Below, in pieces: positions 22,361 through 32,731 of a stretch of 64,000 nt of DNA. The notes below the pieces were generated by a model. That model was given only the letters and a program-made list of their open reading frames with translations, did no database searches and was not told the origin of the DNA. The position numbers and the translations under genes were made by a program. Numbering within the stretch: the first letter of the stretch is position 1; each line of letters opens with the position of its first letter. Origin of the DNA: Hydrangea macrophylla (taxonomy: Eukaryota > Streptophyta > Magnoliopsida > Cornales > Hydrangeaceae). The stretch lies in contig CM066991.1 of assembly GCA_033977485.1 (NCBI GenBank), positions 36,453,850 through 36,517,849 on the forward strand, written 5' to 3'.

Positions 22361-25271
22361 TTAAAAGTAGAAGACATTCTGATAGTGTAAGAATATCCAG
22401 ATGTATTTCCTGATGACCTACCAGATGTTCTTATTGAGAGAGAGGTTGAATTCACTATTGAGGTTATACCAGACTCAAGACCCGTATCAAAGGAACCATA
22501 TAGAATGGCACCCATAGAATTGAAAGAGCTAAAAATCCAATTACAAGAGCTACGTGACAAGGGTTTCATTTGACCAAGTATTTTGTCGTGGGGAGCTCCA
22601 GTGTTATTCGTAAAGAAGAAAGATCATTCAATGCGTATGTGTGTTGATTACCGGGAACTGAACAAGTTAACGATTAAGAACAAGCACCCGTTACCCAGAA
22701 TTGATGACTTATTTGATCAACTTCGTGGGGCACACGTATTCTCTAAGATAGACCTGAGGTCGGGCTATCATCAGTTAAAAGTGAAGGCCGAAGATGTTGA
22801 GAAAACAGCTTTCAGAACGCGTTATAAACACTATGAGTTCTTAGTTATGCCATTTGGAGTTACCAATGCACCAGCCGCGTTCATGGATCTTATGAATCGA
22901 GTATTTAAGGATTTTTTTTGGATGACTTTGTGATTATATTCATTGATGATATCCTTATCTATTCACCGAGTGAGATAGAACACGAGAACCACTTGAGGTT
23001 GATACTTCAGAGATTGCGAGAGAAACAATTATTTGGTAAATTCAAGAAATGTGAATTTTGGTTGTCTAGTATTACTTTTTTTGGTCACATGATTGACAAG
23101 AATAGAGTATCAATTGATCCTCACAAAGTAGAAGCTGTATCTAATTGGCAGAGGCCGACATCCGTATCTGAAATTGGAAGTTTCTTGGGATTAGCTGGAT
23201 ATTACCTCCGTTTTATTGAGCACTTCTCAAAGATTTCTTTACCTATGACCAAGTTAATGAGAAAGGGTGTTATCTTTGAATGGAGTCAGGAATGCGAAGA
23301 CAGTTTCCAAGAGTTGAAGTCACGGTTGACGAAAGCACCGATATTGACAATACCATCTGGAACCGAGGGATTTGTAATCTATAGTGATTCTTCACACAAA
23401 GGGTTGGGATGTGTGCTTATACAAGGTGGTAAAGTAATTGCATATGCTTCTAGACAGTTGAAGACACACAAGGTAAATTATCCGACTCACGATATGGAAT
23501 TAGCCGCGGTAATTCATGCTTTGAAAATTTGGAGACACTACTTGTACGGGGAAAAGTGTGAGATATTCACGGACCACAAGAGTTTGAAATACATTTTCAC
23601 CCAACGGGACTTGAACATGAGACAGCGAAGATGGTTGGAGTTGATGAAGGATTACTATCTTTTGATTGAGTATCATCCGGGAAAAGCGAATGTAGTAGCC
23701 GATGCGTTAAGCCAGAAGACGTTGAGGATTTTAGCCAACGAGCTAACACAACAAAAAGAATTGATAAAAGAGATGGAGCGCTTAGAATTGGATGTGATTC
23801 CAGGGACCAATGATGGCTTAATGATGGCGATCATAGCACACCCAGATATTATTGATGAGATCAAGAAAGAACAATTTAACGATGTCTATTTGTGCAAAAT
23901 GAGGGACGAAATACCTTTGGGGAGACGACCTGGTTTTGTGTTGGAACGAGGAACGTTGAAAATAGAAAATCGATTATGTATACCGAATGTGAAAGACTTG
24001 AAAGAGAGGATTCTAGAAGAAGCTCATAGTACGAAATATTCAATGCACCCGGGAAGTAATAAGATGTACAGAAACTTGAGAGAAAACTTCTGGTGGAAGG
24101 GTATAAACGTGAAGTCGCTAAGTTTGTATCTGAATGTTCGGCATGTCAACAGGTCAAAGCAGAGAGACAAGTACCCGCGGGGTTACTACAGCCATTGCCA
24201 GTGTCGGAATGGAAGTGGGACGAGATCACGATGGACTTTATTTCAGGATTTCCACGATCATGCAATAAGAATGATAAGATTTGGGTTATAGTCGACCAAT
24301 TAATCAAGTCAGCTCATTTTCTACCAATTAAGACTACTAAGCCGTCTAAATTAGCGAAATTGTATGTGAAAGAGATTGTAAGGCTACATGGAGTCCCAGT
24401 GGTGATTATATTCGATCGTAATAGTAGTTTTACGTCGAGGTTTTGGGGAAGTTTACAAAAAGCTATGGGTACGAAGTTGAGTTTCAGAACTGCATTTCAT
24501 CCTCAGACCGATGGACAGTCGGAGCGTATGATTCAGACATTAAAGGATATGTTACGATTATGTGTATTGGATTTTGGGGATGATTGGGAGAAACATCTAC
24601 CGTTAATTGAATTTACGTATAACAACGGATTTCAGTCAAGTATTGGTATGGCACCGTATGAAGCTTTGTATGGCCGTAAGTGTCGATCACCAGTTTGTTG
24701 GACTGAGGTTGGAGAAAGGAAGTTACTAGGACCTGAGTTGATACAGGTGACTACTGAGAAGGTGAAGTTGATCCAGGAGCGACTTAAGGTAGCTCAAAGC
24801 CGATATAAGAGTTATGCAGACTCGAAACGGTGACCGATGACGTTCGAAGTAGGTGAGTTTGTTTACTTACGAGCATCGCCTTTGAAGGGCATTGTAGGAT
24901 TTGGAAAGAGGGGAAAGCTCAATCCAAGATTCATAGGACCCTTTGAGATCCTAGAGAGGGTAGGTTCTGTAGCTTACCGATTGGCATTGTCATTAGAGTT
25001 GGAACATGTACACAATGTATTTCACGTATCAATGTTGAGACGTTGTATGATCGATACGAGTAAGATTATTGTACCTAAACCGCTACAGATTCAGAGAGAC
25101 TTAACTTATGTAGAACAACCGATAGAGATGTTGGATCGCAAAGAACAAGTTTTGAGAACCAAGACGATTCCAATGGTGAAAGTATTGTGGCGTAGTCACA
25201 CGGTGGAAGAGGCTACATGGGAAAGTGAAGAAGACATGAGGAATGAGTATCCGTACTTATTCGACGCATGA
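22361..25271 (+). pseudogene. Gypsy pol (RT, RNase H, integrase, chromodomain-like end), broken
   Basis: Pol of the 19909-35568 element. In order: the RT N-terminus ([10 protein letters not shown], from about 22390), RT palm ([31 protein letters not shown]; catalytic FIDDILIYS at about 22936-22962), RNase H ([23 protein letters not shown]), integrase zinc site (H, H, then CSACQQ), catalytic core ([27 protein letters not shown]), C-terminal barrel (VYLRASPLKG; VFHVSMLRRC) and a chromodomain-like end (KVLWRSHTVEEATWE). Breaks are stops at 22388, 22571 and 24831 (the last two look like CGA to TGA), a frameshift in an 8-T run at 22911-22918 just before the FIDD motif, and a one-base loss near 24105. 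The second D of the integrase triad reads FDRNSS, where this family usually has SDRD. Confidence 0.93.
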
Positions 25272-25298
25272 GGTAAAGTTTGGGGACAAACTTCCTTT

Positions 25299-25312
25299 TT
25301 GGAGGGGAGAGT
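25299..25312 (+). other. Polypurine tract of the pol-only gypsy element
   Basis: TTGGAGGGGAGAGT lies directly upstream of TGTCACAC at 25313. It confirms the plus orientation and the 3' LTR start. Confidence 0.88.
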
Positions 25313-28044
25313 TGTCACACCCGTTCAAGAAATTCATGGTTTTGAAAATGCATAATTTGAGATTTTGAAATTATTAATGTTATTAATAATTTGAGTTGAG
25401 GTTGACGTGGGTCAACGGTAAGGTGTCAGTGAGGACACGAGAACATGGAATTTCACATTTTGCATTGGCATGACTAAATGACATTTATATGATTTAAATG
25501 TTACCTGACCTATCTGGTATTTTATTAATAGTAATCTTATCTGTGTTGTGGAAATTCTGGTAAATTGTGATATTGTTATATCATTTTGAGAACTGTGGTG
25601 AGAACGTGAGTGATACGTTAATTAAAAAGGTAGGTTGTGTAGAGATTCCACAGAATATAGTTTTCGGACGTTATGTTTTTGGACCCAAATGAAACCTAGT
25701 TGAAAACTTTTGGAATTTATAATTTTCACTCGTAAAGGCATAAAATGGACGTGTGCGAAGTTTCGAGAGTTAATTAGAAGTTTGAGGAACTCGTAGAGAG
25801 GTAAACGCAATTCCCGAAGAGTTTGCTTATATATAATAGTGGATGTGAATGAGATTCATTCTCATCCAAAAACTTTCCAAAAATATCTAGAGAGAGGAGA
25901 GAGAAGGGAGATTGGTAGCCACGGGCTTTGAGACGTCGATTGACGACCGTTCGTCCGTTAGATTTTCTCCAGATTTCATATTTGAACTCGTGGAGGTAAG
26001 AGCTACGTTTTGATACTACTTAGGCCTTGTTTGGCCAATTTTTGTAAAAATCTTAATTCTAGATTTTTGGGGAAAACCCAGTAGAACTTGTAGGAATCGT
26101 CCCAAATTTGAAATCTGACGTTTATTTGGCTCCCTAGACGATCCTTCAAAGTTTGAAGAGAATCGCACGAGGTATGAATTCTAGATCTATAAAATATATG
26201 GATTTTCATGTTTTAAATATCAGTTTTGATATCTTTGGATCCGGGCAAAATTCATGTATTAACTAGGCTCGTTAATTATGCACATGAAATTATGTAAAAA
26301 GCACGTATAACTGTTTATGTGAGCATGTTATGTGTCTACTTGGGTCAAAGGGGAGTTTGGTGCAAATTCATCCGGGGTAAGCTCCTCGAACCTTGAGGAT
26401 TGTGATTTAATTGTGATTGTGATGGAATTGGAATTGTGGTTGTGTCTGGATTGGAGGTGGGCCCAACCAGGACACGGTACTTGGTATGGAGGAAGGCCCA
26501 ACCAGTGTACAAGATGCGTGGGAGAGGTGGGCCTCCTACGGTATCTACCGGATGAATTCGTACCACTCACCCTAGAGACTATTTCTATGTGTTTTAGATG
26601 CTTAAACCATGAACTTTCATATAAGCATACATTTAGAATTGTGCACTCAGCATATAGCTGAGTAGTGGAGATGTACTCCATTACAGGTAAGAAGAAAGAC
26701 AAGAAGAATCGTGAGGGGTGAGGCCAAGGAACGCTGGGGAACCACAATTGTATATGTTTTTATTTTAATCCTAATCTTGTGTAAGGATTCGTAAATTGTA
26801 AAACATTGTAATAGAATCATGGATTAGTTTCGTAGTTGGAAATTTTGTAATTGAATGTTTGTAGTTATGATTTAAATGTTGTATTTGGTGTTGGTTGTGA
26901 TTGTGGTTGGTATGGATATTAGAGAAGCATGTGTTAGTATTATCATCACAGGGCTGCCCAGCAGGGGAGCAGTCGACTGGATCCTGTGGGATTGAGACAC
27001 TTAAAGTGAATAGTAATGGAAACAGTCGACTGTACCCTTGATCAGTCGACTGAGTCACTGTTGATTTTGGCTACTTCTTTTATATATGGCAAAATCAGTC
27101 GACTGTACCATCAATCAGTCGACTGGACCCCTTTTGAAAATGTTGCATTTTGGTTCTGCATAACACAGTCGACTGTGTCACGCCCCGGAGCAGCATAAAT
27201 AGAGAAAAATAAATTTCCTTTATGGGTCCATAGGGAATGACGGGTGAATAACCGCATTGTCATCTAATCAACCAACAAACACCACGATAGGGAGGATGCT
27301 ATTCATAGAACATAACTTATTAACATAATCAGAGGCTACAGCGGAAACTATAAAAGGTATGAAAGCAACAGATGCCCAAGTACCAATTATAAAAGTCTAC
27401 TAAAACTATTACAACAGCTGGCTTAGAGTCTCAGGCCTATAACAATAACAACAACAGATATACAAACTAACTATATAAAGCAGCACATCTTCGTCTTCCA
27501 GCCTTCAGCTCCAAGTCTGGTAGAACTATCAGTCTTCAGTCCTCAAGACCTACAAATCCCTAGACATTGGAATGTCCAGGGCATAAACGCCATCAGCTTT
27601 GAATACAAAGCTGAGTGAGTACATTAAACAACACTCCTCACCGCTATTGTTCAGCATCTTAAAATGCGGTTAATCTCTTATCAATGGCGTCACTCACGGA
27701 CATAGCAGAGGTCTGATTAAACTATGCATGAATTCAATGATAACAGGAATCATATTAAATGAACTCAATAATAAAGATCATGGTATACATATCTCATCAC
27801 GTATTCACCAAATCCATGCATGTAACCGTGCAACCACCCATGCATATACCTTTACGTCGGGACGCTGAATCCACGACTGAACCTTTATCTCATCATATTC
27901 GTACTCATATTCATATCTTTATCCATCTCTGTATCCATACGTCAATCCCATCATTCCAATCTGAAAACCATTAGTCGATACAGTAATGCCAATCGGAATC
28001 ACCCGACTAGGCAGTAGATCCCAAAATCCCTTGATAGGGTTACC

Positions 28045-28230
28045 GGTCGTCTACACGGTACCACCTATCTGTAAACGATGGAAGCGGCACAACGGACGTC
28101 TTCTACGCTGTGTATATCCTCACTGGTCGTCTACACAGCTGAGAATACATTAGAGCACTAGCCGGACGTCTTCAACGGTACACTGGACGTCTTCAACAGT
28201 GCATACGCATCACTGGACGTCTTCAACAGC
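28045..28230. repeat. GACGTCTTCAACG motif array in the young gag-only LTR
   Basis: Six variants of GGACGTCTTCAACGG and GGTCGTCTACACGG, homologous to the arrays in the two large LTR copies. Spacings of 21 and 30 bp occur between the last three. Repeated identically in the other LTR at about 33600-33790. Confidence 0.8.
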
Positions 28231-28668
28231 GAGAGGCGCACTAGGAACTCTAACCATCCCACGTCCACCTGACTCGTCAGCCGTTGATCCCACGGATCCA
28301 AAGTACCAATATCTCATTATTCCACATTGAAGCACATATCCCATTTCTCATCATATTCTCTTGTCTCTTTATAACACCATCCCATGCATGCTGACACATG
28401 TTGTGAAATGCTCATCTACTAAGTACAGGAAATACCACATGCTCTGTATTCAACATATCTACTCATTTCTGATTATTAACATGCTGTCGTATTCCATTCT
28501 ACTATTCAGTTCAGCAATATTATCATGTAACAGTTAAACAGTTCATCTCATAACAGTGTTGCACTATCTCTTCAATTAACAATATTGCATATTGAAAACA
28601 TGGATAACTATTTAAACAGCTAAACAGTTCATATTATAAACAACAGGAATTAATCATGTTCTGCAAAG

Positions 28669-28833
28669 TTCGATCGATTGAGGTCCTCTCGATCGATTGA
28701 AGTCAAACGAAGTTCGATTGATCGAAGTCATTTCGATCGCTCGAGGAAAAGTCGTTTCGATCGATCGAAGTTCCTTCGATCGATTGAGGAAGCGGTAAGT
28801 TCGATCGATCGAGAATAGTTCGATCGCTCGAAC
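28669..28833. repeat. TCGATCGA doublet array 1 (four pairs, 19-bp period)
   Basis: Eight near-palindromes of type TTCGATCGATCGAAG form four pairs. In every pair the two members start exactly 19 bp apart. The spacers between members vary in sequence. The copy in the other LTR is at 34225-34389. Confidence 0.95.
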
Positions 28834-28944
28834 ATCATCTTCTACCCAGAAACTGGGCAGCGACGAACAAAGATCTTGGGGTCACAATATACACGTTCTA
28901 AACTGCATATAAACATACTAAAGTCATCCCTTGAGTGAGTTAAT

Positions 28945-28958
28945 GAACTCACCTCTCT
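28945..28958 (-). promoter_or_regulatory. Consensus 5' splice site in the young gag-only LTR
   Basis: Minus-strand GAGAG|GTGAGTTC with GT at 28952-28951, about 655 nt from the LTR start. The other LTR has the same at about 34508. Possible donor of a spliced leader. Confidence 0.4.
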
Positions 28959-29333
28959 CCGGCGGTCCGGTGGCGGCGTTCGAAGCTCCGTGGTGGCGGC
29001 GGCGGCTATGGTGAGCTCGTTCTCTCCCTCCTTCTTCTCTTTCTCTCCTCTTCTCCTCTCCGTCTCTGTTCTCCTCTTCTTCTGCTCCTGTTCTTGTTCT
29101 CTTCTTCTTCTTCTCCTTCTGACCAAGATATATATATATCACACACAATATATATCACACACACACACTCACGGTTATATATACATATATATATATAGAT
29201 CACACACACACACAAGCTCTCTCTCTCTAACTCTCTTGAACTGCCCAAACACCACACACACACAAAACATACATATATATATATAAGGAAGAGGGAGGGC
29301 AGGTGGCAAAACACGTAAACTGAAAATACAACG

Positions 29334-29526
29334 TTCGATCGATCGAAGTGAGTTCGATCGATTGAGACCAGGTCGGTTAAGGTTCGATCGGTTGAAAGGA
29401 GTTCAATCGCTCGGGAAAGGGTACACATCACAGAATCAGGTCGGCAGAGATTCGATCGCTCGAAGTATGTTCGATCGATTGAAAAAGCACAATGTTCGAT
29501 CGATCGAAGTGAGTTCGATCGCTCGA
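29334..29526. repeat. TCGATCGA doublet array 2 (four pairs, 19-bp period)
   Basis: Four further pairs, again exactly 19 bp apart. They lie between the simple-sequence block and the outer LTR end, downstream of the TATA box in minus-strand sense. The copy in the other LTR is at 34892-35084, where one member has a CG to CA change. Confidence 0.95.
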
Positions 29527-29569
29527 GAAAGATTCTTCCCCAAGGTTTCACACAAGCATACAGGGTCTT

Positions 29570-29579
29570 ATTTATATAA
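29570..29579 (-). promoter_or_regulatory. TATA box of the young gag-only LTR
   Basis: TATATAAATA on the minus strand, about 30 bp from the LTR start (TGTAATACCC). U3 would then be very short and the doublet arrays would be transcribed as part of R/U5. The active copy is the equivalent site at about 35128-35137 in the 5' LTR. Confidence 0.6.
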
Positions 29580-29608
29580 CCATGCATCCGAAAATACAGG
29601 GTATTACA

Positions 29609-30899
29609 TTATCCACCACTCAACAAAAGATTTCGTCCTCGAAATCTGAAGCAGTAGCCCCTAAAATAAAAGAAAACCATCTCGGAAGACATACTCTAAA
29701 ATGCTCAAGTTCTCGTTTTACATAAACGATCACATCAGCGGCCAAAGGTTTAAGTTCTAAACACGCGATGCAAAGTTATCAACGATCTATAAGTGCTAGG
29801 GTAACAACTATCAATCCTCGGGTTAGCTATATGAAAATTCGTATGTCGAACTTCAGGAAAAGGTTCTAGGTAGCAAAATCTAATCCTTCTACAAGACTAA
29901 AATAGCTAGTCTCTAAACACACAAGGTTCATTCCTCAAGTCAAACTCTACGGTGTGAGGGTTCTATTGATCAAGTGTTCTAATCTCGTCTAAGTCTTAGC
30001 AAAACGTTGCTGTTTACTCTCGTCTCTGAAGATGCTTCATACTGTGCTGACGATGTCTTCACTATATCATCAGTTGACTGTCTTCTTATCTCTGGACTCC
30101 TTGTTACGATCGTCAATGTTATTAGTCAGCCTCGTGTTGCACACGACATCCTTGTTAACTCCCGTGTTGTTGTCGTCCTTCATCCTCCAATATGTTGACT
30201 TGAAAGTATTGTGACTCTAGCATCGTCATTTGATAGCTCAAATTTCCTCATGGCTCTCCAAATTCCCACGTACTATTGATATAATCATCTCTTTGAGGTC
30301 GTTCAATCCATTGAATACTCATTCTGTTTCCACGTACTAATCAAATAGGTTAAGCAGGACTACATACTGATATCGTGAGTCGTTCTACTACAAAACATTC
30401 GACTAAATAAAAGTAACCGGCGATTGGTGTTGAAAAGCATTCCTCTACGATACTCTTTTTGAAAGTTCTGGTGTTGTCTCTGCGTTACTCGTATCTCTTC
30501 TCGTATACTCGCAATCTTCTAGTTCATCCTCTCTTGTCAAGGCTACATCTTACGAAAATTTAGATTCCACATCTCTAGTCTCTGTCCAACATACCAATGG
30601 TTGGCGTAGTCTTTCGATAGGGAGGCAATTGACGTCATATAAGGATGCAATTGATGTCTTATGGGGATGCAATTGATGTTATACAGGGATGCAATTGATG
30701 TCATATTTATTCTTGGATAACTACTGTTGATCAGTGTCAAACGAGTTGTTCCGGTAACTACAATTTACGGTGTAGGCTAATCCTCTTACAATCAAATCAA
30801 ACGGGTGCAAAGCTTCCTACAATATCGGGATCGTATGTAATACATGATGTAGGTGATGAGTGTTGTACCTTCTGTCTATCGTCCTTATCTAAGTTGAGA
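29609..30899 (-). other. Non-coding region between gag and the 3' LTR
   Basis: About 1.3 kb where protease and pol would normally lie. No pol motif is seen in any frame. It contains a 24-bp tandem repeat at about 30627-30705 built on GGATGCAATTGATGTC (about three units). A weak purine-rich segment (GTTGAGTGGTGGATAATG, minus strand) next to the LTR may be the polypurine tract. Confidence 0.7.
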
Positions 30900-32018
30900 T
30901 CAATTACTTGTTCGACAGGTTCGTCCTCTTGGTACTTGTTGCGACGGAGCATTGTGTTGCATCTCTAGTGCTGGACAAAACTTACGGACATGACCAAATT
31001 TACCGCAGTTGAAACATCGTATCCCTCGTCCATTAGATTTCCTTAACGCTCTGCATTCTTGGGAATGGTGTCCTTGTACTCCACAATTGTAGCAGATATC
31101 TCGTTCTCTGTGCTGTGTTGGAGTCGTCACTGGTTTTGATTCTTTCTTGTCATTCTCAAATCTCTTGCGCTTCTGGCGGTTGCCTATGTAATTGCTTTCT
31201 ATGTTTCCTTGTTGAACTTGGTTAGTGGCCAACACAATCTGACTATCTCTTCCTCTCTGATCCGTTAGGAAAAATTGATCGTTCTTTGGAATTGCTTGAT
31301 CAAAGAGTTGTCCTTCACTAATCTGACTGTCGTCTTCCAATTTTGTTGCCATTTCTACCAAAGCTTCGAAAGATTGATCTAAATGTCCTATAGTCATATG
31401 ACGAATATGTGGAACTAGTCCTTGATGATATCTTTTGATCTTCCTTCTTGGTGTATCGATCATATGCGGTGCAAATCGTGATAGCCTCTCAAATTGAGTT
31501 GTATATTCGGGCACTGTAAAACAACCTTGAACTAATTGGATGAACTCCATCTCCCTTTTGTTCTTCTCAGATTCTGGAAAGTACTTTTCTAAAAATCGAG
31601 TCTTGAATGATTCCCAAGTCATCCTTCCTACAGCTTCTTCACCTATCGTAGCTTTCACTGCGTCCCACCAATCTGCTGCTGAGAATGTCAGTTGAAATAC
31701 GGCCAAATGTCTTTTCTCAACGTCAGTACATTCAAGTACTTCAAAAATTAATTCTATCTGGCGAATCCATTGCTCAGCTTGCCATGCTCCTGTTAATCCG
31801 GTAAAGGTTCCTGGTTGAAGAGCACGAAATTCCTTTAGCAACTTGACTCTTGTCTGACGTACTGGTGCTTCATTGCCGATGAAGTGATCCGCACGATTGA
31901 TAACTTGTTCCATGCGACGAATGAAAACTCCAATCATTCCTGTTGGATCTATCTCAGGAGATACTAATTCAGGTACTCCATTCAGCTGGCCCTGGTTTCC
32001 TCGAGTCGTTCTAACCAT
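30900..32018 (-). CDS. Intact Gag of the young gag-only element
   Basis: A 372-residue Gag, the nucleocapsid/capsid protein that packages element RNA into cytoplasmic particles. The start is the ATG at 32018 (MVRTTRGNQG). The retrotransposon gag domain spans about residues 75-215 (WIRQIELIFEVLECTD; AADWWDAVKA; FKTRFLEKYFPES; EFIQLVQG). Two CCHC zinc knuckles follow: C309-C312-H317-C322 and C335-C338-H343-C348. A basic stretch KRKRFENDKK precedes the knuckles. There are no stops or frameshifts and the element is young, so the protein may still be made. It ends after the second knuckle, without protease fusion. The gag type is that of chromovirus-like gypsy elements. Pol functions would have to come from a relative. 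Confidence 0.93.
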   Translation of the reverse strand: MVRTTRGNQGQLNGVPELVSPEIDPTGMIGVFIRRMEQVINRADHFIGNEAPVRQTRVKLLKEFRALQPGTFTGLTGAWQAEQWIRQIELIFEVLECTDVEKRHLAVFQLTFSAADWWDAVKATIGEEAVGRMTWESFKTRFLEKYFPESEKNKREMEFIQLVQGCFTVPEYTTQFERLSRFAPHMIDTPRRKIKRYHQGLVPHIRHMTIGHLDQSFEALVEMATKLEDDSQISEGQLFDQAIPKNDQFFLTDQRGRDSQIVLATNQVQQGNIESNYIGNRQKRKRFENDKKESKPVTTPTQHRERDICYNCGVQGHHSQECRALRKSNGRGIRCFNCGKFGHVRKFCPALEMQHNAPSQQVPRGRTCRTSN

Positions 32019-32710
32019 AGCGAGTACTGGTAGTGTTCGGTGTTGCTACCTATAATGAAAATCTATTCGGTCAGACGCATTCTATCTTACAGCTCAAGCA
32101 AAAACATGCGGTAACAAATAGTACCACTATATAACACGATCACACAAAGCAATACGAATACCTCACATAAATAATAATATTAACCACAAGGTCAGTCTAT
32201 CTACCAAGTGTACTCCAATATATCTATGCTCAAAACACGGGTTACGAAACTATAGGTTCTACACGTAACGTCAAATCTAAACATTCTATTTCTATTCTCA
32301 GGTTCCAAGCTATGAGTATTGCTCAACTAACATGTGAGACCACTCAACTAACATGTGGCTCAAGGTAACAGGATAATCTTATCCTAAACCTCTTTCTATT
32401 TCTAGAACATACTGACTGTTCCGACATCGCTCAGGAATTCATCAGCGTCTAACATCCAACGGCTCTATATTTAGGATCTCCATCACCACAACTAACTCTC
32501 GATGTCTGTTCTCCGCGAACTCAGCTATCCAAATTCTGATTGGTTCCAACAGTTACTACCTTCCAAAGAAACATCCTCAAACGGATTTTTCCAACCTCTT
32601 ATCTGCGTGACAAGATAACAGTTCTATCTCATCTCAGCTAATCTTCATGCTACCGATATTAACTTAGAACTCGGGTTCTAACACAAAAGACAAGCGGTTA
32701 ACTAAAACCT
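32019..32710 (-). other. Leader of the young gag-only element
   Basis: About 0.7 kb between PBS and gag, non-coding. It presumably carries packaging signals; no distinct motif is identified. Confidence 0.6.
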
Positions 32711-32724
32711 AGGCTCTGATACCA
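32711..32724 (-). other. PBS of the young gag-only element
   Basis: Minus-strand TGGTATCAGAGCCT, a full match to the plant initiator tRNA-Met 3' end complement, 7 nt after the 5' LTR. It fixes the element as minus-strand. Confidence 0.95.
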
Positions 32725-32731
32725 AAAATCC

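Larger units (their letters stand above)
27176..29608 (-). repeat. 3' LTR of the young gag-only element
   Basis: 2,433 bp, minus-strand TGTAATACCC to GGGGCGTGACA. It contains TATATAAATA at about 29570-29579 (about 30 bp inside the LTR start), two TCGATCGA doublet arrays, a GACGTC motif array, and C/T and AC/TA simple repeats. Arg/Glu-rich or Ser-rich frames at 28842-29286 arise from these simple repeats. Confidence 0.95.

Noticed and set aside
26328..26747. 139-residue frame in the gypsy 3' LTR
   Set aside because: Present in altered form in the 5' LTR with different stops. No motif; LTR sequence.
28669..28833. CRISPR-like array
   Set aside because: The repeats are short palindromes with irregular intervals, in a eukaryotic LTR and without cas genes. 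Not a CRISPR array.
28842..29286. Arg/Glu-rich and Ser/His-rich frames on both strands (repeated at 34398-35145)
   Set aside because: They translate CT, AC and TA simple repeats within LTRs and occur identically in both LTRs. No domain or start context supports a gene.
30543..30740. 65-residue repetitive peptide frame
   Set aside because: Translation of the 24-bp tandem repeat; too short and without context.
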